A stretch of 64,000 bases of DNA from DAOSXA01 sp964526835 (GTDB lineage Bacteria > Zixibacteria > MSB-5A5 > GN15 > FEB-12). Made by a program: the position numbers and the translations under genes. The stretch covers positions 62,001-126,000 of the forward strand of contig CAZGMK010000004.1 of assembly GCA_964526835.1 (NCBI GenBank). Reading direction: 5' to 3'. A model generated the notes under the pieces. That model was not told the DNA's origin. It did no database searches and was given only the letters and a program-made list of their open reading frames with translations. This document shows, piece by piece, positions 53,501 through 60,257 of this stretch. How positions within the stretch are numbered: the first letter of the stretch is position 1; each line of letters begins with the position of its first letter.

Positions 53501-54147
53501 TCGTTCAGGGTCTGCCAATCGCGTCGGCGATTGCTGTGGTAGATGCGCATTGCAAGCATAATCGTAAACGTGGCGAGTATGCACATCGCGATCAGGACAA
53601 TCTGGGTCGTCCGAAATGACTGCATCTGTGTTTTCATTGTCCTGTGAAGATCGGCATCCAGTTGTTCGGACAAGTCCAGCATTTGATGATAAGAATCATG
53701 GTATTCATTGAAGAGGGCTGCCGCCGGTGTAGGGTCATGGATAGCATCGAGTCGCATGAGGGAGAGTGAACGCAGTGTGTCAACCAGGCTCTGAACGGCC
53801 TTGACGGCGGACAGAAAGCCCTCATCATCCGGAGGCAGCACTTGCTTGTTGGTCCCGCCCTCAATCATCGACCCCAGATGCCCGGCAGCGCTGTCCAGCC
53901 GGGATTGGAGGACGGCGGTGTCGGGCGAACGTTCACCCAGAATCATCTCTTCCAGGAGTACATGAGAGCGGGTGACGAGGATTCTTGACTCGGCCACAGC
54001 ATCAACCAACGGAGCAAAAACCCGCTCCACGTGACTTGCAGTACGCCAGTTGTGCAGCAAGGTCAGGACAACCGTCAGGCCACACACTAGCACGAGCGCA
54101 TACATCAGGCCTCTTGAATGTTGCGGACTGATCCACTGCTGCGACAT
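50572..54147 (-). CDS. Hybrid sensor histidine kinase (PAS-PAS-HisKA-HATPase-REC-REC-Hpt)
   Basis: This 1191-aa kinase has two membrane helices (about 15-33 and 178-198) enclosing a helical periplasmic sensor domain, then two PAS domains (about 240-360, 370-490), HisKA with His in NMSHEIRTPLNG, an HATPase_c domain (VINLVGNAVKF, DSGIGIP, GGTGLGTTIS), a divergent receiver (DVIIVDEAALEG), a canonical receiver (AVLMDVQMPVLSG) and a C-terminal Hpt domain with His in AAHTLKGSLGNLG. This BarA/ArcB-like layout supports a multistep phosphorelay to the two downstream receiver proteins. AGGAG precedes the ATG. The signal is unknown. Confidence 0.92.
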   Translation of the reverse strand: MSQQWISPQHSRGLMYALVLVCGLTVVLTLLHNWRTASHVERVFAPLVDAVAESRILVTRSHVLLEEMILGERSPDTAVLQSRLDSAAGHLGSMIEGGTNKQVLPPDDEGFLSAVKAVQSLVDTLRSLSLMRLDAIHDPTPAAALFNEYHDSYHQMLDLSEQLDADLHRTMKTQMQSFRTTQIVLIAMCILATFTIMLAMRIYHSNRRRDWQTLNELNKRLRDDIDRRRSAEQALRTSEAMFRAITENSADIIIIADANGCCKYVTPSLERLSGFTVDNVLGHPPDRFVHAEDLPLLRGAIARVIESPGEVVRLERLRVRSEEGDWLSIEAVITNQLESPGVEGLVVTCRDISERRRVLDDLRESEHRFRTIGASILDALVMINADGRVEYWNPAAERMFGYKSEETLGRNVHALIMPEEYAARYEAGWRNFKKTGKGRAIGKVLELKGKRRSGEVFPIEIALSVVSWRGEYWSTAVIRDISERKKAEEDLREYAQSLSEAKEAQEDNSQRLVQLIQELEIEKARAEKATQVKSEFLANMSHEIRTPLNGIIGMTDLALDDELSVEQRECLEMLRSSADHLMQLVNDILDFSKFEAGRMELEAIEFSLRDLLASSVEPLVLKAAQKSINLTTMVSPLAPDAVVGDPGRLRQVVINLVGNAVKFTDEGEVAIRVEFQSDSESGNCFHFAISDSGIGIPADKQDNIFESFTQADGSTTREYGGTGLGTTISRQLVRMMDGHIWVESPTNQSGVGGPGATLHFTVRLGLADGQVAMPDTRDSLQAGRALVIDEATDRRNHLAALLENWGMDVTGEKDLLSARPILDQTPRNECGFDVIIVDEAALEGRWKEDGAGPADLQGVGTTPIILMVSGYGGSESLKNVGAAARMTLRKPLNPKKLQGALRQLLSSGGAETNEPYLHAGSRERDPEAGDEMSYRSGPGRILIAEDNPVNMKLAQRLLAKRGYDVMSVTDGRAAVDAVSKYTFDAVLMDVQMPVLSGLEATAEIRRLPDRAASIPVIAMTANAMVGDREECLRAGMNDYVSKPIEPIDLYRVLEQHIGKNANNDVAEDAIMKREGQTVTVFNRDRALAAADGDAELVVELLTMFRESSKEMIRAIEEAIKSASAGELKVAAHTLKGSLGNLGAAAAADVAQRLETMGLDGDLAGATEALERLVEEVDRFERSATASMEAGA

Positions 54148-54491
54148 CTCTTCTCCTGTCAGCGTTGTAGTGCCCCCTTAAGCATTCAACCCACCCTTAA
54201 CCCGACCTGCGCCTCGCGGCGAATTGACTTGATTGGCCCACCACTGTCAGTTATCGGCACTCTCGACAGGCAGCTTAGGCTGTGGCCCCCGGGGCCGATG
54301 TGCGAAATCTGAACATCCGCTCGTCCCGCCTGGAGCGCAATTAGCGTGGCGCCAGAGTGGCCATGACCGATATAATTGTTGATGGAGCGGGTCTGCAGAC
54401 ATACCGTTCCTGATGTCTGGAGAGTTGAAGAAGTGATAACTCGATCGGTAGTGAGATAGTGACTTACAATATGGCTGAAGGAGACACCGTT
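54148..54491. other. Divergent intergenic region between kinase and LpoB-like genes
   Basis: About 340 nt lie between divergent starts. An isolated TATAAT (54371-54376) is present without a good -35, and TACAAT occurs near 54465 on the plus strand. No gene or terminator is evident. Confidence 0.4.
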
Positions 54492-55097
54492 ATGAAGACG
54501 TTCATGGCCCTGATTGTGATGTTTGCGGTCCTGGCTTTTGTGTCGGGCTGCGGGGGCGGCAAGACAGTCACCCGCCTGGACACCGAATCTGTAACCGACC
54601 TCAGCGGGCGATGGAACGACACCGATTCCCGCCTGGTGGCTGAGGAAATGGTCAGCGACGCGCTTAGCCGTGCCTGGTTGACCCGCTTCACAAGCGAGAA
54701 GGGTGCAATGCCCGTTGTCACAGTCGGCACGATTCGCAACAGGACCGCCGAACACATCGAGATGGAGACTTTCATCTCGGACTTCGAACGTGAGCTCATC
54801 AACAGCGGTTCGGTCCGTTTTGTGGCCAGCAAGGAGGCGCGTTCCGAGATTCGCGAAGAACGTCAGGAACAGCAGGAATTCGCCTCCCGCGAGACCGCCA
54901 AGCGGATGCGCGAGGAAACCGGAGCCGACTTCATCCTGCAGGGCGCCCTGAAGACAATCATCGACGAAGAGGGCGGAAAGCAGGTACGTTACTACCAGAC
55001 AGACCTCGAGTTGATCAACATCGAGACCATGGAGAAGGTCTGGATCGGCAGCAAGAAGATCAAGAAGGGCATCACCCAGGGTAAGTGGAAATCGTAA
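54492..55097 (+). CDS. LpoB-like lipoprotein (penicillin-binding-protein activator family)
   Basis: This 201-aa lipoprotein (lipobox VSGC) matches the LpoB family: DLSGRWNDTDSRLVAEEMV, then 'VVTVGTIRNRTAEHI' and a C-terminal strand 'METMEKVWIGSKKIKKG'. In enterobacteria LpoB reaches through peptidoglycan to activate PBP1b; in other phyla the role is less certain. I start at ATG 54492 (AGGAG 9 nt upstream), which gives a proper signal peptide. It pairs with the COG3014 lipoprotein 16 nt downstream, a conserved neighbourhood. Confidence 0.85.
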   Translation: MKTFMALIVMFAVLAFVSGCGGGKTVTRLDTESVTDLSGRWNDTDSRLVAEEMVSDALSRAWLTRFTSEKGAMPVVTVGTIRNRTAEHIEMETFISDFERELINSGSVRFVASKEARSEIREERQEQQEFASRETAKRMREETGADFILQGALKTIIDEEGGKQVRYYQTDLELINIETMEKVWIGSKKIKKGITQGKWKS

Positions 55098-55113
55098 TCG
55101 GATCCAGCCCGCA

Positions 55114-56505
55114 ATGATCCGATTCTACCAATTCATCTGGCTGCCGGTCATGGCCTTGCTGCTGTCCGGCTGCGGTTCAATGGCGACCCGCAAGGGATTC
55201 TATGAACCGATCTCGGCGGAATTGCTGTCGGGCCGAGCCGACTCGGCCGCAGCGATGATCGAGTCGGCTCGCCAGGATGGCAAGTACGGCGACAAAGACC
55301 GCCTGGTGTACTTCCTGGATGCCGGCTTCCTCAACCACTACGCCGGGCGCTGGGAGAGCAGCAACCAGAAACTCGAATTGGCCGACATCGCCGCTGAGGA
55401 GCTGTTCACCAAATCGATCTCACGGGCGGCGACTTCGATGCTGCTCAACGACAACACCCTGGAATACGCCGGCGAGGACTACGAGATACTCTACTCCGAT
55501 CTGATCTCGGCGCTGAACTACCTGCAACTGGGCAACTATGACGGGGCCTTCGTCGAGATTCGACAGGCCAACCTCAAGCTAAACAACCTCGAAGACAAGT
55601 ACGCCCAGGCGGCTCGTGAACTCGAACGTGGCAGCCCTGATGATACCGCCCGCATCCAAATCGACTACGACATAGACAAAGTCCGCTTCCACAATGACGC
55701 CTTCGCCCGGTGGCTGAGCATGCACATGTACGCCGCCGACGGCAAATGGGACGACGCGAACATCGATTATAATCTGTTGTTGGCAGCCTTCAAAGAGCAG
55801 CCGCACATCTACGGGTTCGATCCGCCACAGGTCAGGTACGAGGCCGACGACGGCGCCTTGCTCAGCGTCGTAGCCCTGACGGGTCTGGCGCCGGTGAAGG
55901 AGGCGCTCAACCTGCGCATCCGCACCGACAAAGACCTCGACCTGGTGCAGGTGCTGTACGATGGGCCCGGCAAAGAGGACACCGAATATGCCCATTTCCC
56001 GATCGATGTCGGGGCCGACTTCTACTTCAAGTTCGCCATCCCGCAACTGGCGGATCGACCATCACAGGTGACGACGCTGGAAGTTCTTGTCGACGGCATG
56101 CCGGTCGGGCATCTTCGGTTGATCGAGGATGTCGGCTCGGTGGCGCGCGAGACCTTCCGGGCGAAGCAGTCGATGATCCTCATTCGGACAGTGGCGCGGG
56201 CGGTCGTGAAGGGCCTGGCCGCGCACAAGCTCAAGAAGGAAGCCGACACCGGCGGTCTGGCCGGCTGGTTGAAGAAGGCGGCCATCGACGTCGCCACTGA
56301 CCTGACTGAGAACGCCGACCTTCGTTGCAGCCGGTTCTTGCCGGGCCGGATATATATCGGGGACTTCGAGTTGCCGCCCGGTGTGCACGATGTGGAGCTA
56401 CGCTACCTCGACCGCAACGGTCACCAGATTGGTGGTGAGAGCTTCCCGGGTTTCAAAGTCAGCCCGGAGGGATTGAATTTGCTGTCGGCGAGTTTTCACG
56501 GATGA
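55114..56505 (+). CDS. COG3014-like TPR lipoprotein
   Basis: This 463-aa protein has a lipobox (LSGC) and an N-terminal helical half with TPR-like repeats (DAGFLNHYAGRWESSNQKLELA, LNYLQLGNYDGAFVEIRQAN). The C-terminal half is beta-rich, with a stretch of conserved basic helix (VARAVVKGLAAHKLKKEAD). It matches the uncharacterised COG3014 lipoproteins that usually neighbour LpoB-like proteins. It is probably located at the outer membrane and linked to cell-wall assembly by association. The function is not established. Confidence 0.78.
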   Translation: MIRFYQFIWLPVMALLLSGCGSMATRKGFYEPISAELLSGRADSAAAMIESARQDGKYGDKDRLVYFLDAGFLNHYAGRWESSNQKLELADIAAEELFTKSISRAATSMLLNDNTLEYAGEDYEILYSDLISALNYLQLGNYDGAFVEIRQANLKLNNLEDKYAQAARELERGSPDDTARIQIDYDIDKVRFHNDAFARWLSMHMYAADGKWDDANIDYNLLLAAFKEQPHIYGFDPPQVRYEADDGALLSVVALTGLAPVKEALNLRIRTDKDLDLVQVLYDGPGKEDTEYAHFPIDVGADFYFKFAIPQLADRPSQVTTLEVLVDGMPVGHLRLIEDVGSVARETFRAKQSMILIRTVARAVVKGLAAHKLKKEADTGGLAGWLKKAAIDVATDLTENADLRCSRFLPGRIYIGDFELPPGVHDVELRYLDRNGHQIGGESFPGFKVSPEGLNLLSASFHG

Positions 56506-56963
56506 GCAATCGATTCGGCTCGACGTTAGGGGCAGGCCAGGACCTCTGCGGGTTTGGGTACAGGCGAAGGGCGACGTGGGCTGTCGCTGACGGCGAAGCA
56601 GGTGCACCTGTGAGGCCTCGACTCCACTCGGCCTGACAGCTTCGTGGCTGGTGTACGTCCTGAGGCTGTCCCAAAAGATCGTTCCGCACGGTCCTGGGTT
56701 CGCAGCAGGCGAAGCGAGACCCTGCGGTTATGCCTCCAGGGAGCTTGGCAGCATGGGCCTTCACCTTCAAACTAACTCGCCATATTCTCTTGCCGTCCGC
56801 ACCAAGTGCCGGGGGCTGAACTTATGAGATAGCCTCTCCTCGTGCACCAGCTCCTTTTGCAGCCGAGACCGAGAGGACGCAAGTTGGACCCGACCGCGCC
56901 AGGAAAGTCGAAACCTCTCTTCGCGATCTTGTCTCGGGCGTGGTACGCGGTTGGAGCTACTAC
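56506..56963. other. Intergenic region bordering the restriction-modification cassette
   Basis: About 460 nt contain one copy of the dispersed repeat (56563-56637) and no recognisable gene; the minus-strand frame 56459-56770 is a shadow running through that repeat. It marks the left boundary of the cassette. Confidence 0.5.
56563..56637 (+). repeat. 75-bp imperfect repeat, copy A
   Basis: The stretch beginning GGCGAAGGGCGACGTGGGCT and ending CCACTCGGCCTGAC recurs in the same orientation at 60008-60081 (about 62 of 75 positions identical by eye, with one gap). Copies lie on the two sides of the restriction-modification cassette. It may be a genome-wide dispersed repeat. Confidence 0.7.
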
Positions 56964-57374
56964 TTATGAATTCAAGAAACAACGAATCTTATTCGCAAGT
57001 TCATCAGATCGCTTGATCGCGCACTCCCACAGTACGAGTGCCTTCCATCCCCTCCGCCTCAGAGCCTGAAGATTTGCCTTATCCCGCACGAGATTGGACT
57101 CCCGTTTCTTCCGCCAGAACTCGGCGTTTGTCTTGGGTTCCGCCCGCCCGAAGCGGCATTTGTGCATATGCCAGTAGCAGCCGTGGACGAATATGACCTT
57201 TCGCAGTCGAGGGAATGTAAGGTCCGGCTTGCCCGGAAGGTCCTTTCGGTGCAGCCGGTAGCGATAACCCATACTGTGGACCAGACGACGTACAACCATC
57301 TCCGGCTTAGTATCCTTCGATCGGATTGCTGCCATATTGCGGCTACGCTGCTCTTTGGTATGAACGTCCGTCAT
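56964..57374 (-). CDS. vsr: Very short patch repair endonuclease
   Basis: This 136-aa protein matches Vsr closely: DVHTKEQRSRNMAAIRSKDT at the N-terminus, LPGKPDLTFPR with the catalytic Asp, FVHGCYWHMHKC with zinc-ligand Cys/His, and ALVLWECAIK near the end. It nicks 5' of the T in T:G mismatches arising by deamination of 5-methylcytosine at CCWGG sites. It overlaps the endonuclease gene by 4 nt (ATGA) and belongs with the Dcm-like methylase of the same cassette. Confidence 0.95.
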   Translation of the reverse strand: MTDVHTKEQRSRNMAAIRSKDTKPEMVVRRLVHSMGYRYRLHRKDLPGKPDLTFPRLRKVIFVHGCYWHMHKCRFGRAEPKTNAEFWRKKRESNLVRDKANLQALRRRGWKALVLWECAIKRSDELANKIRCFLNS

Positions 57375-58543
57375 CCGGCGACCAGTCTGTCCTTGACAGT
57401 TGCAATGAACGCGTCGATCGAGCTCAGATCCCGAATATTATCAGGGGGATAACGGTCGTGTAGGGGTTTCGGGACGATTAACTGCACCCCCGCCTGTCTC
57501 ATTTCTCCAAGTTGAGCGCCGGAGATTCCCGGCTGAATGGTCAACAGGTGTTTTGTTGGTATTCGTTGTGCTTCATTGAGTACTTGCCGCCATCTGTCCT
57601 TACAGGTGGTCTTGACGCCTACCATGAAGAGTCTGTCGACGGGATAACTCGAATCATCATAGGCTGCTTTGCTCGGGATGATGATATCCGGTTTCCCGTC
57701 CACTTCCGGGCGGACGTCGAAGGGAATTTCGGATTCCCGCAATACGAACCCGACGTGGTTCTCCAGTGATCTCCCGGCACGCGCCTTCCGCCGATTCATC
57801 ATGGTCGCCGCTGTCTGCAGGAAGTCATCAACGGACTTAAACAGTCTCGTGATCTCGTTCGCGCAGAGGCATCGCTCGACAAGCCGGAACAACCGATACT
57901 CCGACTCAACAAGCGACAGCACCTTTTTATCTGGCGGAATTGTCGAAAACTCCTTCAGACATGCGCCCAGTGTTGCAACGGCCTCTTCAGAGAATCGTGT
58001 TGTGGTCGGAAAGGCGTCAAGTGCTGCTGCGAATTCTCTGAACCGGTGATCGATACAGTCGTCTTCGCTGACTCCTTCTGCTCGCTCCTCCACAGAGTAT
58101 ACCGCCCAAGATCCGGTAAATTCTATCCCCAGGGCAGCCTGCACCTGCTCTATGTCCTCTTCGAGGTCCAGTACATGCGCGGTGAGTGTCTTCGGCCCAG
58201 TCGGAATGAGAACCAGCAGGTCGCCTATGTTGTCCTCAGTGAGCCACGGGAAGTCTCTGCCAAACCGGGTCAGCCGGTACTCGCTGCGGGTACCAAGTCC
58301 GTACCATTTGATGCAGGAATTGGTGACTCGGCCGTCCGGCCAGGTAACGTCAACGAAATGCTCCTTATTCGCTCCCTTGTCCGGCGGATGTGGCGTATAC
58401 AGCTCCCATGCCGATTTCGGAAGATAGTACCCGCACTCGTGCCCCCCAGTGAGCCCGACGTTGTTCGGGGAAATGAACTTCAGCAGTGCCCTGCCGTAGC
58501 GAAGCGCATCTTCGATGACACGATCTGCTGCGTGAGTGGGCAT
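57371..58543 (-). CDS. EcoRII-like type IIE restriction endonuclease
   Basis: This 390-aa protein resembles EcoRII (404 aa) along its length. The N-terminal effector-binding domain has VGLTGGHECGYYLPK; the C-terminal PD-(D/E)xK catalytic domain has RKARAGRSLENH, KPDIIIPS and the conserved VKTTCKDRWRQVLNEA. EcoRII cleaves before CCWGG and needs a second, allosteric site. Together with the Dcm-like methylase and Vsr this gives a complete system; CCWGG is the expected specificity, inferred from homology. It starts 15 nt after the methylase stop. Confidence 0.93.
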   Translation of the reverse strand: MPTHAADRVIEDALRYGRALLKFISPNNVGLTGGHECGYYLPKSAWELYTPHPPDKGANKEHFVDVTWPDGRVTNSCIKWYGLGTRSEYRLTRFGRDFPWLTEDNIGDLLVLIPTGPKTLTAHVLDLEEDIEQVQAALGIEFTGSWAVYSVEERAEGVSEDDCIDHRFREFAAALDAFPTTTRFSEEAVATLGACLKEFSTIPPDKKVLSLVESEYRLFRLVERCLCANEITRLFKSVDDFLQTAATMMNRRKARAGRSLENHVGFVLRESEIPFDVRPEVDGKPDIIIPSKAAYDDSSYPVDRLFMVGVKTTCKDRWRQVLNEAQRIPTKHLLTIQPGISGAQLGEMRQAGVQLIVPKPLHDRYPPDNIRDLSSIDAFIATVKDRLVAG

Positions 58544-58558
58544 ACACTTATCCTGTGT

Positions 58559-59746
58559 TTATCGTTGTCCTTTTATGAGGCACCCGTTGCCCGTACGAGC
58601 AATTTTCCACGAAACAACGGCTACTACCTGTCTTGCCACTGCTTCAGCTACCGGCGGAATCACTGCATTGCCAAACTGACGATACGCCTGTGTGTCAGAT
58701 ACAACTATGGGAAGTGAGTCGTCGAATCCCATCAGACGGGCGGCTTCGCGCGGCGTCAGCCTCCGCGGATTGCGTTTGTTCTTCTGCGGGATCAGTATCT
58801 CAGAACCGTCTTTGTAGTACCGGGCACTCAGTGTTCTCGTCCTGCCATTCAAGTCGACAAGACCGTAGCCGAAGCCGTTGCCCCTTGCCTTATGTGACTT
58901 CGCATAGTTCTGGAGATAATTCCAAAGATGGTCTGACAGAGTGTACTTCGGGTCCGGACTCTCTTCCAGAATACTCTCCACGGCGGGTGGTTTAGTATTG
59001 GGCTTTTCCGGAAACTGGAACGGTGGCTCGTCGCCGAACACCTTGCAATCAAAGCAGACGATGAAAATCCTCTTGCGGTGCTGCGGCACATAATCGGCAC
59101 CGTCGATAACCTTGTGGAATACGCAGTAGCCGAGTTCCTCAAGCGTGGCTTTGATGACTTCCCATGTCTTTCCCTGATCGTGGGAAAGCAGGTTCCTGAC
59201 GTTCTCCAGCACGAGCACGGGCGGGCGTTTGATCTCCGCGATGGTAGCCAGATTATAGAAAAGCGTACCCTGAGTCTTATCCTTAAATCCGTGCTCCATA
59301 CCCAAGCTATTCTTCTTCGACACTCCGGCAATGGAAAATGGCTGGCAAGGAAACCCTGCCAGCATCACATCGTGATCGGGGAGGTCCTTGGGATTGAGCT
59401 CACGGATATCTCCCAGCGGCTTCTCACCGAACCACTCCTGATATGTCCGTTGTGCATGCTTATCCCATTCGACGGAGCCAACGCACCTGCCCCCTACCCT
59501 CTCGAATGCGATGCGAAACCCCCCGATACCGGCAAAGAGGTCAACAAATGAAAACGGAGCCCAATCTCCCCTCTCCGGTGTGAATCCTCCCGCGCGGTCA
59601 AACAATGACATCTGGCTGGAGTCGGATGCGTCTCGAAGGAGTTGAACCATGAACTGCTGCTGACTCATCACTCGCTCTTTTCGCTCTCTCTCTATCCAAC
59701 GCCCAAGGCCTTCCGGGACGTTCCGTATTAGTATCTGTTTTGCCAT
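58559..59746 (-). CDS. dcm: DNA (cytosine-5-)-methyltransferase, Dcm/EcoRII-type
   Basis: This 395-aa m5C methyltransferase has the ordered motifs FVDLFAGIGGFR (I, SAM), GFPCQPFSIAG with the catalytic Cys near 130 (IV), LVLENVRNL (VI), QHRKRIFIV (VIII), RRLTPREAARLMGF (IX) and QFGNAVIPPV (X). The first 45 residues (ILIRNVPEGLGRWIERERKE) look like a ribbon-helix-helix DNA-binding segment, which could allow self-regulation. It protects CCWGG sites from the downstream EcoRII-like enzyme. I prefer ATG 59746; GTG 59755 is an alternative. Confidence 0.94.
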   Translation of the reverse strand: MAKQILIRNVPEGLGRWIERERKERVMSQQQFMVQLLRDASDSSQMSLFDRAGGFTPERGDWAPFSFVDLFAGIGGFRIAFERVGGRCVGSVEWDKHAQRTYQEWFGEKPLGDIRELNPKDLPDHDVMLAGFPCQPFSIAGVSKKNSLGMEHGFKDKTQGTLFYNLATIAEIKRPPVLVLENVRNLLSHDQGKTWEVIKATLEELGYCVFHKVIDGADYVPQHRKRIFIVCFDCKVFGDEPPFQFPEKPNTKPPAVESILEESPDPKYTLSDHLWNYLQNYAKSHKARGNGFGYGLVDLNGRTRTLSARYYKDGSEILIPQKNKRNPRRLTPREAARLMGFDDSLPIVVSDTQAYRQFGNAVIPPVAEAVARQVVAVVSWKIARTGNGCLIKGQR

Positions 59747-60007
59747 TTTGTCCACTATCGCTGGGAATGATTGATATCATACCGATGATAGCATCCTTTG
59801 TCCGCAACTGTCAATCACATACTGTCGCTGGTCACTAAAAAAACAGGCGCAATCCCGAAATCTAGCCCGAAGAGAGCAAACGTGGGTAAAATCCGCCCCC
59901 GACCCTGGGATTGGCCTGTAATGACTGCGGGGGCATTGGTCCACGAAGCTGTGTCGTCGACTCGCGGTGCCAGATATTTCCCTGTCAATCCGCATGTCAC
60001 CTTGAGC

Positions 60008-60081
60008 GGCGAAGGGGACACGGGCTATCGCTGATGGCGAAGCTGGTGCTCGTGTGAGGTTTCGACTCCACTCAACCTCAC
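60008..60081 (+). repeat. 75-bp imperfect repeat, copy B
   Basis: Second copy of the repeat at 56563-56637, same orientation, beginning GGCGAAGGGGACACGGGCTA and ending CCACTCAACCTCAC. It lies in the gap 59747-60257, which otherwise holds only the terminator of the M16 gene and presumably the promoter of the methylase gene. Confidence 0.7.
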
Positions 60082-60199
60082 ATCTGGGGCTCAATCCCTC
60101 GTGTGCTAAAGTCACCCGATCGCCGTCCTGCCCCGTGGTCGGCTGGGCTGCAGCGGCCGCCGCCCTTGCGGGGCACTGTGAACAAGCGAGCAAACCCAA

Positions 60200-60231
60200 C
60201 AACAAAAGGCAGGCCCATAGCAGGACCTGCC
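60200..60231 (-). terminator. Rho-independent terminator of the M16 peptidase gene
   Basis: On the minus strand GGCAGGTCC (60231-60223) pairs with GGGCCTGCC (60216-60208), one G-U, around a 6-nt loop and is followed by TTTTGTTGTT. It lies 27 nt past the stop codon. Confidence 0.75.
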
Positions 60232-60257
60232 TCACCATTTCAATTGGCTCGGTACAA

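Noticed and set aside
59777..60238. Minus-strand 153-aa frame starting with a lipoprotein-like signal (MVRQVLLWACLLLLGLLAC)
   Set aside because: Its first codons are the M16 terminator hairpin and T-run, and it then runs through the dispersed repeat; the rest has no protein-like character.
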